From assembly GCA_963678705.1 (NCBI GenBank), contig OY783205.1:13826001-13890000 (forward strand): a stretch of 64,000 nucleotides of DNA, in the 5' to 3' direction. Source of the stretch: Panorpa germanica. Its lineage: Eukaryota; Arthropoda; Insecta; Mecoptera; Panorpidae. A program made the translations under genes and the position numbers. The number at the start of each line of letters is the position of its first letter. The first letter of the stretch is position 1. Shown one piece after another: positions 10,490-21,627 of the stretch. The notes beneath the pieces are model-generated. The model saw nothing but the letters and a program-made list of their open reading frames with translations. It searched no databases and was not told where the DNA came from.

Positions 10490-10725
10490 AATATCGTACT
10501 TATCTTTATATTTTTAATATAAATGTTATAAATATACAAGAATTGTATCATGTTAGCTTTAATTTTAATATTGAAAGTGTAACAAATTATTATTTAAATT
10601 AAGCGCTTGTAAACGTTGGCGCTGGTTTTTATTACATTTTTGTATTGTTTCAATCTTGGGTAACACTAAATTGGTGTAAATGGTTGTAATGAGAGTGAGA
10701 ACGCCAGTTGACTAGAAGCGAGCAG

Positions 10726-11217
10726 TGTGGTACTAGAAACACAAGCAGTAGCAAGTCACTCACAGTGAGAGCCGGTGTTCAATCGTTTATTATATTTGTT
10801 GAACACGTTTTTCTATTTAATTAAATATTTGTACAAGAATTGATATATTAAGTTAAAAATTTAGCATCCTTTCTAATTAAGTGAAATACTATTGTAATTA
10901 TGTAACTAGATGACTAAATAAAACTAATCGATTACTTATTTTAATAAAAAGTGATTAATTAAATAGTACGAAAGATATTAATTCTTCAACGAGGTATGTT
11001 GGAAGCAGGGCAACTTTAGCCGCTCAAAGAAGCCTCTATTTCAACAATACTCTTCGGACAAGAAATCTATTAAACCAACTTAAAAGAACTAATTCTTATC
11101 CGGTGGATCTCGTCAACTGAAGAATCTACATTCAGAAGCTAGCAACCCTGCGGGATGTAATAGGCTAAAGGAAGAAATCTCCACATCGAACGAGCATCCA
11201 CCTTTCTTATCACAACA
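10726..11217 (+). repeat. Probable 5' LTR
   Basis: Starts TGTGG and ends ..CACAACA. It is similar over most of its length to the reverse complement of 8851-9355. It is followed one base later by a PBS-like TGG. Boundaries come from that comparison and the TG...CA rule and are approximate. Confidence 0.6.
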
Positions 11218-11218
11218 A

Positions 11219-11235
11219 TGGTGTCAGGTGGGGTC
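11219..11235 (+). promoter_or_regulatory. Primer-binding-site-like sequence
   Basis: TGGTGTCAGGTGGGGTC lies one base after the LTR end. It begins TGG, the complement of a tRNA CCA end. A related word follows the reversed LTR at 8.84 kb. The primer tRNA was not identified. Confidence 0.5.
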
Positions 11236-11643
11236 TTAAAAAGATATTTTTACACATAATATCCATAAGGTACGCCCAAAATTTTTTTCTGAGTATCTTT
11301 CACCTTGATGCGAGCCAAGCAAATCGAATCTACTACACCGATGGATTATATTCAAGAAAATTGCTGAAAAGTACGAGCTAGATCAACATATCATCATTAT
11401 TTTTCATTATTTTCTACAAGTCTTAATGGATTGCAAATCTACAGCCTGTTGAACCTGGAAAAGAAATCTTTTGTTTCTGCAATTGGATGGATGTTTCTAG
11501 AAGCCTTGAATAATTCGAAATCGATGCAAGTCGTTTGCAAAGTCATGCATACAGCTGTGAATAGATGCTAACCAGTGATAAGAAATTCTTTAAGTATAAT
11601 AGTACAATATCATTTGTTTGTAACATAATTATTATTGTAAATT

Positions 11644-11829
11644 AATAATTATTTTTTTATATAGCAGCATTGTTAATGAAGCTATTGTATCTATTGTTTT
11701 TAGTATTATATTCAATAATTTCGAATATTTACTATAAATAATTATTTTTTTATATGGCAGCATTGTTAATGAAGCTATTGAATCTATTGTTTTTAGGATT
11801 ATATTCAATAGTTTCGAATATTTACTATA
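11644..11829 (+). repeat. 93-bp tandem duplication in the leader
   Basis: 11644-11736 and 11737-11829 are near-identical, with about five differences. Both begin aataattatttttttatat and end ttcgaatatttactata. It lies between LTR and gag. Confidence 0.9.
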
Positions 11830-12141
11830 ATTTAAATATTTTTTAATTGTTTTTACAATTATACTAATTTGATGTTTAATATTTTTAGAACCATATTTTT
11901 GAACGAGAAGGAATTTTGAAAAAGAGAAGCAAAAAGCTGATCTAGTATTAGATAGCGGTTTGTTTAATCAGAGAAACTCCATTCCCTGTTACAACTGCAA
12001 CATCTGAGGCTCATCGGAAATTTACAGTGAGTTGTCTGTTTTTGCTAACAATTTTCTTTGTCAGAATCCTATTTTCGGAGAGTCGTTTATTGGTACAAAT
12101 AATCTTTAGTCTGTATGTTATATCAGCTTTAATTAAGTACA

Positions 12142-14637
12142 ATGGCACCGAACGTTCATTCCCTAACTTTAGTTGAAAATACAATCAATCTAATTAATGA
12201 ATTTTCCAAAAATTTAAAAGTACAATCAACATCTTTGACGATTGTTGAATTAAAAATTAAAAATTTAGACAAGGCTTGGACTAAATATAATGGAATCGTA
12301 AAAACATTGCTTGTAACCCTAAAAAATGAGGAAGCTTCTGCTATAGTTAATAAGTCTATGGAAGTTGAGAGTATGTACGACGAGACCTTAATTTCCTTGT
12401 TGAATTATAGACAAACCTTTGGGGATGATATACCTATTGTCGATGATTCAAAAAGTATTGATTCAATTAGAAATTTGAATTTGAGTCCAATGCAATTAAC
12501 AGTTTTTGACGGAGAGTATATTAATTGGCAAAGTTTTATGGAACTATTTACAAATTTAATTCATAACAATTGCAAATTATCAAATATTGAAAAAATGCAT
12601 TATTTAAAATTAAACTTGACGGGAGAGCCGCTCAAGCTCATTAAAAATTATCCATTAACCAACGATAATTATGAAACTGTTTGGAATATCCTTTGTAAAC
12701 GTTATGACAATAAAGTAGCACTTATAGAAACTTGTTTAGACAGTCTAATAAACTACAGAGTTATACGTTCAGAATCGGAAAATAATATTAAAAAGTTTCT
12801 TGATGAAATAAATGAATCAGTTAGAGCCTTAACTGAATTAGGAATTTACTCTAACCATTCAGATTTTATTTTAATACATATTTTAAAAACTAAGTTAGAT
12901 TTTAACTCATTAAAGGAATGGGAAAACAGAAATGCATCTGAATTACCAACCCTTAATGAATTTACTGATTTTCTTGAAAGACGGTGGCGCACTCTAGAAA
13001 GAAGAAGACATGTTAGAATTAAAACACATCCAAGTCATTTTTCTAGTAGTAAACCAGTCTCAAGTAAACAATTCTCTAATAAGGTTGAAACTAAAATTAA
13101 AAATTTATTTTGTAATCATTGTAAGAAAAATGGACATATCGAAAAATATTGTTTTATAAAGAAGGAAAATGTGGATACAGTAAATCCTGTCGCGCAAATT
13201 AATACTTGTAGGGAGGCTACAGTATTATCAAAAACTTCTATTAATTGTAAAAGATCAAGACATCTTAAATCTGATTGTCCTCAAGTATCTCTTACTAATA
13301 AAACAAAACAAAATTCGAATAGTGAATTATGTTCTTTTTATAATCTTAATAAAATTGATGTAAATAATTTACAAAAATCTAATGATAATCCGAAATTTAA
13401 TAGTAAAAATAAAAATATTGAGGTTAAGCAAACAGCTGATACTATCCAATTTAAAATAGTAGCAGCCAAAGCAAAAACTGTATCGTTTCTGTTGGATACA
13501 GGTTCACAAATTTCTTTAATTAAACAAAACATGTTAAGTAATAATATCAAAATAGACAATACATCTAAAGTTTTGTTAAAGGGAATTTCTGAAGGCACGC
13601 CTTACACCTTAGGTTCACTTAAAACTTCCATAATTTTGGATAGTCATAAGTCGAAACAAATTTTTCAGGTTGTGTCAGAGGACTTTCCCATTGAGCATGA
13701 TGGAATTATTGGTCTAGATATGTTACGTAAATTAAAAGCAGTAATTAACCTGGAAACGAACAGCGTACAATTCTCAGAAAGTGGCAAAATATGTGAATTT
13801 CCACTAATAAATATAAACAGTATTGTTTTACCAGCACGTACAAGGAAAGTAATTCCTATGTCGGGTTCTACAGTAGGAATTTGTGTAGCCAAAGAATTGT
13901 TACCTAAAGTTTTTTTAGCCAATGCATTAATTAAGCCTGTTAATAATATTTTTTATATATCAATAATTAATTCCTCAATGAAAGACGTAATACTTAATAA
14001 TTTTAAACCGAATATCATTCCAATAAGTCAATTTAAAATTTACCATTACACGAAATCAAATCCTAACAAACGTAAGGAACTTTTATTAAACCATATAGAT
14101 TTTTCACATGTTAATTCAGAATATGTAACAGATTCAATAGAAATCTGTAACAATTTTAATGATATATTTTTTTTACCGGGAGATAAATTGTCTTGTACGA
14201 GTGCACTGAGTCATAAAATAAAAATTAACTCACCTAAGCCAGTAAACGTTAAGCCGTATAGATTACCTCATGCGCAAAAAGAAATTGTTGAGAAGCATAT
14301 TCAAGAACTGTTGGTTAACAACATTATTGAAGAAAGCGACTCACCGTATAACGCACCTCTGTTAGTGGTACACAAAAAAGCAGATGCGTCGGGAAACAAA
14401 CAATTTCGCGTTGTAGTCGATTTTCTAAAACTTAATGAGCAGACGACGAGTGATGCTTATCCTTTGCGCCTCATACATGATATATTAGACCAACTTAGTG
14501 GTGCAAAATTTTTTTCTACGCTTGATTTAGCAAGTGGTTTTCACCAGGTCCCTATGCTTCCCGAAGACAAGGAAAAAACAGCATTTAGTGCAAACTTTAA
14601 ACATTACCAGTTCGTAAGAATGCCATTTGGACTTTAA
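12142..14637 (+). CDS. Gag-protease-RT polyprotein, 5' part
   Basis: 831 codons from MAPNVHSLTLVENTIN. Residues about 115-300 match the DUF1759 gag fold typical of BEL/Pao (LTVFDGEYINWQSFMELFTNLIHNN, MHYLKLNLTGEPLKLI, WNILCKRYDNK). A CCHC-type knuckle follows (CNHCKKNGHIEKYC), then a second degenerate one. The aspartic protease motif is LLDTGSQ at about 450, and IIGLDMLRK follows. The RT amino half is Gypsy-type (PYRLPHAQKE, FRVVVDFLKLNE, FSTLDLASGFHQVP, RMPFGL). The frame ends in TAA right after MPFGL, inside the RT. The residue usually R or V in VVDFRKLN is L here. It would package and copy the element RNA in virus-like particles. Confidence 0.8.
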   Translation: MAPNVHSLTLVENTINLINEFSKNLKVQSTSLTIVELKIKNLDKAWTKYNGIVKTLLVTLKNEEASAIVNKSMEVESMYDETLISLLNYRQTFGDDIPIVDDSKSIDSIRNLNLSPMQLTVFDGEYINWQSFMELFTNLIHNNCKLSNIEKMHYLKLNLTGEPLKLIKNYPLTNDNYETVWNILCKRYDNKVALIETCLDSLINYRVIRSESENNIKKFLDEINESVRALTELGIYSNHSDFILIHILKTKLDFNSLKEWENRNASELPTLNEFTDFLERRWRTLERRRHVRIKTHPSHFSSSKPVSSKQFSNKVETKIKNLFCNHCKKNGHIEKYCFIKKENVDTVNPVAQINTCREATVLSKTSINCKRSRHLKSDCPQVSLTNKTKQNSNSELCSFYNLNKIDVNNLQKSNDNPKFNSKNKNIEVKQTADTIQFKIVAAKAKTVSFLLDTGSQISLIKQNMLSNNIKIDNTSKVLLKGISEGTPYTLGSLKTSIILDSHKSKQIFQVVSEDFPIEHDGIIGLDMLRKLKAVINLETNSVQFSESGKICEFPLININSIVLPARTRKVIPMSGSTVGICVAKELLPKVFLANALIKPVNNIFYISIINSSMKDVILNNFKPNIIPISQFKIYHYTKSNPNKRKELLLNHIDFSHVNSEYVTDSIEICNNFNDIFFLPGDKLSCTSALSHKIKINSPKPVNVKPYRLPHAQKEIVEKHIQELLVNNIIEESDSPYNAPLLVVHKKADASGNKQFRVVVDFLKLNEQTTSDAYPLRLIHDILDQLSGAKFFSTLDLASGFHQVPMLPEDKEKTAFSANFKHYQFVRMPFGL

Positions 14638-15042
14638 GGAGCCCCTCCTATGTTTCAGAAACTTATGTCTTACGTTCTCACTGGATTGCAAGGAATAGAA
14701 TGAATGTTTAACTTATTTAGACGATGTAGTCATTTTTGGTAAAAACATTTCCGAGCATAATCAAAGATTAAAGAATGTATTTTCTAAATTACGAGAACAT
14801 AATTTAAAACTCCAACCATCCAAATGTAATTTCCTCCAAAAAGATTTAACTTATTTAGGTCATGTTATTAACGAGACGGGTATTCAACCGGATCCTTCTA
14901 AAACTAGAAGTGATAAAGAATTTCCCTATCCCAAACAGTCCTAAACATATAAAAACATTTTTAGGTATGTCAGGCTATTATCGTCGACATATACGACATT
15001 ACGCAGAGATAGCAAAACTAGCTGTATAATAGTAGTGTTAAA
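14638..15042 (+). pseudogene. Remainder of Gypsy RT, frame-broken
   Basis: The frame of the upstream ORF continues after the TAA (GAPPMFQKLMSYVL). A 4-bp tandem insertion near 14700 (gaatgaatg) then shifts the frame just before the catalytic YLDD box, which is present in the shifted frame (TYLDDVVIFG). The thumb (CNFLQKDLTYLGHVI) follows. A further shift near 14915 leads to a second segment (TFLGMSGYYRRHIRHY) and stops near 15028. The active-site box is intact, but at least three lesions disconnect it. Confidence 0.75.
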
Positions 15043-15687
15043 GTGTTCGATTGGACAAATCAGTGTGATGAGTCATTTCAAACCCTGAAAAACAAACTAA
15101 GCGCGTCACCTATTTTGCAATATTCGGACTTTAGTAAAAATTTTGTTGTAACTACGGACGCGAGTAAATATGCCTTAGGTGCAGTCCTTTCGCAAGGTGC
15201 TATTAAGGAAAGTCATCCGATAGCTTATGCTTCAAAAACTTTGAACAAAGCCCAACAAAATTATTCAACTACAGAACGTGAATTATTAGCAGTAGTATGG
15301 GCAGTTGCTCATTTTAGACCCTATCCCTACGGAAATTTTTTTAGTATTGTAACAGATCATCAAACTTTAACTTGGTTAATGAGCATTAAAGACCCGAGTT
15401 CTAGACTTATGCGTTGGCGGATAAAACTAGAAGAATATAATTACGATGTAATATATAGACCAGGTAGTTCAATTCCACATGTAGATGCTTTAAGTCGTGT
15501 ATACTCAGTCCAGACTGATACTATGGTTGTTACATACGAAAACTATTTAAAAATAATTGAAAATAAAATTATTATAAACAATAAAGTAGTCCAACATGAC
15601 AAGAGTTTATATGACGCCCCGACGTCATATTCATTAGTAGATTTTGTATCTAAAGATTTTAAAAAATTCAATAGGAATTTGTTCTGA
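15043..15687 (+). CDS. RNase H domain of the Gypsy-type pol
   Basis: FDWTNQCDESFQTLKNKL links RT to RNase H. TTDASKYALGAVLSQ carries the first catalytic aspartate, ATERELLAVVWA (TTERELLAVVW here) the glutamate, and VTDHQTLTWL another aspartate. RMRWRIKLEEYNYDVIYRPG-type tether sequence follows (LMRWRIKLEEYNYDVIYRPG) with VDALSR. It starts within pol because of upstream lesions, so the ATG is not a real start. It degrades the RNA strand during reverse transcription. Confidence 0.75.
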   Translation: MFDWTNQCDESFQTLKNKLSASPILQYSDFSKNFVVTTDASKYALGAVLSQGAIKESHPIAYASKTLNKAQQNYSTTERELLAVVWAVAHFRPYPYGNFFSIVTDHQTLTWLMSIKDPSSRLMRWRIKLEEYNYDVIYRPGSSIPHVDALSRVYSVQTDTMVVTYENYLKIIENKIIINNKVVQHDKSLYDAPTSYSLVDFVSKDFKKFNRNLF

Positions 15688-16162
15688 ATTAATAGATAAA
15701 TTTAGTAATATTGATGAATTTCTAATACAAAATAAAGAAGTATCAGAAATTGCACATATTGAAATCAATACTAAATTTATTATTTGTTTAATAATTAAAG
15801 AATTCCACTTTAATATAGCAAACTATAAAGATATATTTTTAGCGTTATTAAATTTAAAAAAATTTTGTACTCTACATAAAATTACTAATATCGCTATGAA
15901 AAGGTTTGAATCTGAACTAATTAAATTAGATTTTGCACAGATACGAACTATGCTTAGATATATTTCTGATAAAACAAATATATCAGTACATATTTATAAT
16001 GATACCATACTCAAAATTAGTGATCCAGAATTAATAAATAACGTAATTTCTGAATTTCACATTAATCCTACAGCAGGACATTCAGTCTCTAAAACAATTA
16101 GAAGACTAAAACTACATTTTAATTTCCCAGGTATGGTAAGGAAAGTTAAAAAAATTTATTAG
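15644..16162 (+). CDS. Linker and integrase N-terminal zinc region (partial)
   Basis: After a one-frame shift relative to RNase H, this frame encodes a long AT-rich linker. It then gives ISEFHINPTAGHSVSKTIRRL...NFPGMVRKVKKIY, the H-x3-H part of the integrase HHCC zinc domain. The CxxC half falls at the frame break after 16162 (a TAG), where the sequence degenerates. It is the N-terminal part of integrase, now out of register with the core. Confidence 0.65.
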   Translation: MYLKILKNSIGICSELIDKFSNIDEFLIQNKEVSEIAHIEINTKFIICLIIKEFHFNIANYKDIFLALLNLKKFCTLHKITNIAMKRFESELIKLDFAQIRTMLRYISDKTNISVHIYNDTILKISDPELINNVISEFHINPTAGHSVSKTIRRLKLHFNFPGMVRKVKKIY

Positions 16163-16167
16163 GCACT

Positions 16168-16875
16168 GTGATTTATGTCAAAAAAAATAAAGTATGTAAA
16201 TTAAATAAATGTCCATTAACAATTACATCAACATCAAAACACAGTTTCGAAAGGTTGGCCTTAGACATAGTATATCTTCCAAAAAAAGATGACGATGATA
16301 AATATAAATACCTATTAACAATACAAGATGACCTTACCAAATTTACAGAAGCTATTCCTTTTATAAATCAGGAGGCAAATACTGTCGCAAAAGCATTGGT
16401 AACTAACATCATTTGTAAATACGGTGTTCCTAACACGATCTTAACAGACCAAGGAACAAATTTCATGTCAAGAGTCTTTAAGGATATATGCAAATTACTA
16501 AAAATTAAACAATTAAAAACAACAGCGTTTAGACCAGCAACCAAGGGCGCCCTAGAAAGAGTACATGGGACGCTTGCTGAATATTTAAGAAATTTTTGTA
16601 ATAGGCATAACGATTGGATAAATTGGATTCCTTATGCTATGTTTGTGTATAACACAACACCGCATACCGCAACCGGTTTTACTCCTTTTGAATTAATTTA
16701 TGGGCATAAGGCAAATCTACCTTCAATATTTTATAAAGAACCAACCGAAGTAAATACCTATAATAACTTTATAGTAGAACTTAAATACAGGTTGCAGGTA
16801 GCAAGAGAATTAGCTATGAATAACTTGATAAAGAATAAGGAAAAAGTAAAATTGTATTTTGATAAAAAGGTCAAG
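16168..16875 (+). CDS. Gypsy-type integrase core
   Basis: SFERLALDIVYLPKKDD carries the first catalytic aspartate, TILTDQGTNFMS the second, and ATKGALERVHGTLAEYLR the glutamate in the ER-H-tl-e setting. Then WINWIPYAMFVYNTTPHTATGFTPFELIYG, the usual end of the rve core, and a basic C-terminal part. The open frame continues to 16908, but from about 16876 it is R2 sequence (TIDTMRQR). The retroelement has therefore lost its natural C-terminus and 3' LTR. It would catalyse strand transfer of the cDNA. Confidence 0.75.
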
Positions 16876-18310
16876 GTTCAAACCATTGATACTATGAGAC
16901 AAAGATAGGATCTCCTAGATAATTCTACTGTCGAACTCAAATCAATAGACCTTTCCATAAATGAGCTGATCGTAAAGGAGGCAACTCGCTTGGAGTTGCA
17001 AGCGGAAGTGGACAACATTGCACACAGGCTGCAGTAGCTACTGCTTCCAGCCGAGGACAGAGTGGCACCAACAAAGATAAATCGACGTAAGAGAAAGACT
17101 GGCAAGGGCAGTAGGCATGCACGTAAGGAGAACGTGCAGAAGTTCACATCTGCGAGAGAACAGAATTTATTTGATAATTGTCCTAAAAAGTTGGCAGAAT
17201 ATTATATAACAGGCAAGGAACCAGGTGAGGACTTAAAAACTAGCATACTAAACCCAGCTAGTGTAACTGAATTATATAAAAGCTTATGGGGCATACCTGG
17301 CATGGCATCTTACGAATTTGGTAAGAAAAATGATATAACATTAGAGGACATTACACCGAAGGGGTTCAATACATCATTCAGATACTTAGAAAGAATTCTG
17401 CGCCTGGCCCGGATGGCTCAAAAAGATGCATTTGGTAAATGTGGAAGGCATTTCTGTGGTTTTTGGCTAAATATTTCAACGCAATAATACTCTTGCGATT
17501 GTATCCTAAATTATGGCTTGAAAATAGAACAATATTGCTGCCCAAGAAAGGACAAACTACTGGCAAAATTGTTTTCTATATCGGTACATGATATGCTCAA
17601 ATTTCATGTAAACTTGAATTCCACACAACGAGGGTTCACCACAGAAAATGGATTGTTAAATAACATCACAATATTAGAAGAGTTATGTCGAGAGACTAAG
17701 ATATCAAAAGGTGCTGTGATATCGATATTGGACATATCCAAGGCGTTCGATAGCGTCCCACATAGTGCAATTATCAGTAATCTGAAACGCCAAGGCGTCC
17801 CGGACCAGATAATTGCAGCTATCGAAAATATGTACACTGGTGCGCATACTAACATTAACATGGGTAAGACTTGCATCAAAATTGACATATTGAAGGGAGT
17901 AAAACAAGGCGACCCATTATCATCATTGTTATTCAATATTGTATTCGACGCTCTAATTGACGAGCTAGAAAGTACTAACGGTTATAAGTTATATGGCAAA
18001 AGAATTAAAGTGCTGGCTTTTGCAATTGATCTGATTTTAATTGGCGAGAATAAACAAGAAGTTTAACATCGCGTGTACAACACTCAAGCAACTAGGCTTG
18101 AAAATAGCAATCGCAAAATCTATGGCATTTGAATTAAAGACATTGCCTAACAAAACCTTCGGGGTAATGGATCCAGGCATACGAGATCCGATATAAGGTA
18201 TAACTCTGCCCTTTAATGAATGCGCTTAACCATTTAAGTATTTGGGCATTTACTTTTTACCATGGCTTGGAGTAAAGGCTGAAAACACCACGAGGGAACT
18301 CGTACAATGC
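16876..18310 (+). pseudogene. R2-type copy D, RT part with damaged active site
   Basis: Begins with the TIDTMRQR motif (TIEALWQR in copy B) and a helical linker. From 17062 the basic segment and CPKKLAEYYITGKE, ELYKSLWGIPG follow. The RT domain at 17518-18066 has GFTTENGLLNNITI, ISILDISKAFDSVPH (motif A) and GVKQGDPLS. Its catalytic box reads FAID instead of FADD, so the polymerase would be inactive even without stops. Shifted similarity continues to about 18310 (LKQLGLKIA, LPNKTFGVMDPG, FKYLGI). The C-terminal zinc knuckle and endonuclease are missing. Confidence 0.8.
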
Positions 18311-21049
18311 TTAAGAATCAGTTAATGCTCAATGATTAATGTGTTTCAGTAGTTATTGAACCAATTTTCACAACACAAACACACAAGATAAAATAATAAT
18401 GTGAATATAGGCGAAAGCTAGAAATCATAAAATTAAGAAATAGGCTAATAAAATTTGAATTAGATTCAATATTACAATATTACAATACAATATTGACTTT
18501 TCCTGAATCTGCACCAGTCTTCAGCATCGATCCTAACAATTCAATAATCTAATTTAGATTTCTTTGCCTAATTAATTTATTTAATTTATATTTGTGAAAA
18601 TCGGTAAATTCAACCAAATAATAAAATATTTTATTGAATCAAACGTACTGGGTACTTGGTTTTATGTACTAAGTGATCCACTTCAACATCGTTTTAAAAT
18701 ATAACATTACTTTATTTTCGATAGGAAGCCCTTGTTATGCATCGACAAAAAAAAAACATTATTTAATTAACTACATCGATGCCGAATTTATTTATTGTAC
18801 CGTATTTTGCGAATTGTTTAGATACGTGGTTTTTTTTCGACGTTTTATTTATGTATTTCAGTTTTATTCACCACCGATGCAATAGATTCAATCTAATCAG
18901 AAATTATTTTGCTTGATCATTTTTATATTAAGTTCCTTAAATAATTATACTAATATGGTCCATATAAAATATTTACTATTTAAAATTCCTTTCAAACTTA
19001 TATTCGTTGTAATGTTTAGATTACCAATATTTAATTATATTTATTGTTCTTATTGATTTTCATCGCCGTATTTATAATAATTATATTTGTATAGTTATTT
19101 AATTCTGATTCCATTAAACAATAGATTATTCAATTAAATTTTTCTGTTTCTTTCATAGTTTTATTTTAGCTTAAAGTACTAGAATATTTTATCGTTATTA
19201 AATTTGTGATCAGTAAATTTGCAACAATTTAGTTTTCGGATAACTTTTTTCGGATTTAGTATTTTACCTCTAGATGATAATAAGTCCTCAACTAATGAGT
19301 ATAATCACCACTAATGATAAAAGTTGTTCGACTTTTTTTTAAAAATAATCACTGAATTTTAACAAAATTATTTAAGTATATTTCACAAATGTTTATTTCT
19401 TTTAGCAATCACTTATATATGTTATTTAATAAAAACATAGAATTTTAGCACATGTATTTAAAATCTTATGCAATTCTTAGGTTAAATTTCAACACGTTCT
19501 GCAGTTATTGCTCACAAATATTGTAATACATTCTATTGTATGTAAATGTGGTTTATAATAATAGCAATATCTTTTTTTCTTCTTATTCTTAAGTCATGAA
19601 TAATTTAATAATTATTTATTTGTTAAACAGATAAACCATCTCTTAATACATCACTCAATACGTCCGATGGTGTAATGCTTTGTGGTTCAATGGTCAATAA
19701 GTAAAATCAATAATGCCGGATATCTACCTCTCTCTTTCTATCCGTTTCATGTCTGGTATTTATTAGATCTCGTATTTATTACTTAGTAATGGTAACATGA
19801 GTAATATTCAGGGTAGCGAAGCTACCATCCATTGCACTTATTTTCAATTAAAATATATATTTTAAATGTAAATTAACTAAAACCTTTCCCCCGTTGACAC
19901 AAGTAAATTATTATGTTATGTTGGTTTGCAGGTTTTTATTTTAATCAAATAACATACGAATTTAATACAACAAAACATAGAAATGGCAATACATAGTTAT
20001 GGATAGTATTTGCTGGAACAAGAACATGTCTGCAGATTTCGATTCGGATAAATCATCTGTTCAAGAAAAATTGAATATTACTTGAATCTGTATTTGTACA
20101 CACATGAATTGTGCTCATTCATGTATCTTTTCTAGCACTAACTATTTATCTGAATCGTAATCGTATCAGATCGTGTAAAACGATGAAAATGTATCATATA
20201 GAAGCAAATTGTGAAGGTAGCCGGAAATCAATCTTGGAGCGGCATTTTCAAATATAAAGCACAAGCTATAATTTATTTTGATATTGCTGACATAAGAATA
20301 AATGTAGTTTATGTACGATTTTACATGTATGCTCTTCTTTCATTACAATATTGTCACATGTTTTTCATATAAAGTTTCTTTTAATGATAAGCTCAACCTT
20401 CTACAATTGCTTTGTAAATACACTTTTTGCTTAAATTTAAATAAATTTTATTTATTTTTATATAAAATGTATTTAATAATAATTTAACATTTGTATACAA
20501 ATATTGTTTCCCACTAAACAGAATATATAAATATCATAAAGCAGATGTGATATATGATATATAACATTTTTGTTAATATTGTTTATCAATTCACATAATC
20601 TTTACAAGAAATGTTATATGCAGTATTTATTTGTATTGTATATACCTTTTTGAACTTACAATCTGTATTTATTTCTCATTTTATTTTCTAATAAATAATG
20701 TTTATATATATAATAATAATAAATGTTTAAGATCTAATTCAATTCATTTCTTTATGTATACATATTGTAATTTACAATTAAAAGTTATCTTGCTCTCGTT
20801 TCTCCTTCTTCTCTCTTCTTTTTCTCTTACTTTCATCAACCATACTCTTATATATATATAATTTCTTTATATATAATTTTTGAATTTGTGAATTTATTGG
20901 TATTATCTCTCTTTAACTAAACAAGAAATTTAAACTAAACTTAAATATTATAAAAATACTAATCATAAGATATTTTTTGTTTTAAGATACAATCAATTGT
21001 TGGTTTGTATTAATCGAATTTCAAGCAAATACTTAGATATAAATTTTTT
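18311..21049. other. Long AT-rich region, no gene seen
   Basis: About 2.7 kb of AT-rich DNA with only random short frames. A small hairpin (gggtagcgaagctacc, about 19812-19827) and a short ATG frame near 20027 (MSADFDSDKSS) were noted but not interpreted. Confidence 0.4.
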
Positions 21050-21052
21050 TAA

Positions 21053-21624
21053 GGCCCGGTTTTATGGTTCGTCTTACTACCGAACTAAATAGCTAACTCC
21101 CGAATTAAACGAAAAATGGGTTTTATCATCAAGGAATAACGCTAACTCGGAACTAAAATCGCGGAGTAAGATATCCCGTTATAAATCAAGGTTTAAATAT
21201 TTAACCCGGAGTAAGTGTGCAACAGAGATAAAATATCATGCTATCTCAGCCAGTTTAGCTATCATTATTATAATATTTTAGGTTATAATATTAAATTATT
21301 GTTTATTATGAATTTTGTGAGTGACCATAATCAATTATCAATAACAGATGATGAGGAAGATCATCTATTATACAAATATAGTACTAAGTTGAGAAATCCG
21401 TCATTTTTAAAATGTTTTAAAACAATAATTAAACTGAATCTTGCATTCCCATGGGTTTACAACTATAAACAAATATTCGAATTTCTTAAAATATGGTTTA
21501 CGTCTCTACTAACTAATCCGGGATTAAATTTGGATGATAAAACCCGATACAAAAATAAGTACCGAACTAAACTAACTCGGGGTTTCGTAACCCCGAAGTA
21601 AATAAAAAACCATAAAACCGGCCC
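21053..21624. mobile_element. Short PIF/Harbinger-like DNA element with TIRs and TAA duplication
   Basis: The left end GGCCCGGTTTTATGGTT and the reverse complement of the right end (GGGCCGGTTTTATGGTT) form a 17-bp TIR with one mismatch. Both sides are flanked by TAA (21050-21052 and 21625-21627), the TWA duplication typical of PIF/Harbinger. Subterminal inverted motifs (aactcggggttt, aaccccgaagt) lie inside the right end. The interior holds a short frame from 21308 (MNFVSDHNQ...DDEEDHLLYKY) that resembles the acidic start of HARBI1-like nucleases. I infer a 572-bp deletion derivative of a Harbinger transposon. Confidence 0.7.
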
Positions 21625-21627
21625 TAA

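Larger units (their letters stand above)
10490..16875 (+). mobile_element. Gypsy-type LTR retrotransposon, degenerate, with BEL-like gag
   Basis: The order is: LTR-like segment (10726-11217), PBS-like site (11219), leader with a 93-bp duplication, then gag (DUF1759-like), zinc knuckle, protease, Gypsy-type RT, RNase H and integrase core. Pol order is Gypsy order (RT-RNaseH-IN). No 3' LTR was found: the integrase frame runs directly into R2 sequence at about 16876. Several stops and shifts in pol make it non-autonomous. Flanks on both sides are R2 ORF pieces in the same orientation. Confidence 0.75.

Noticed and set aside
20027-20085. Short ATG frame MSADFDSDKSSVQEK
   Set aside because: Too short and unmatched; no continuation in any frame.
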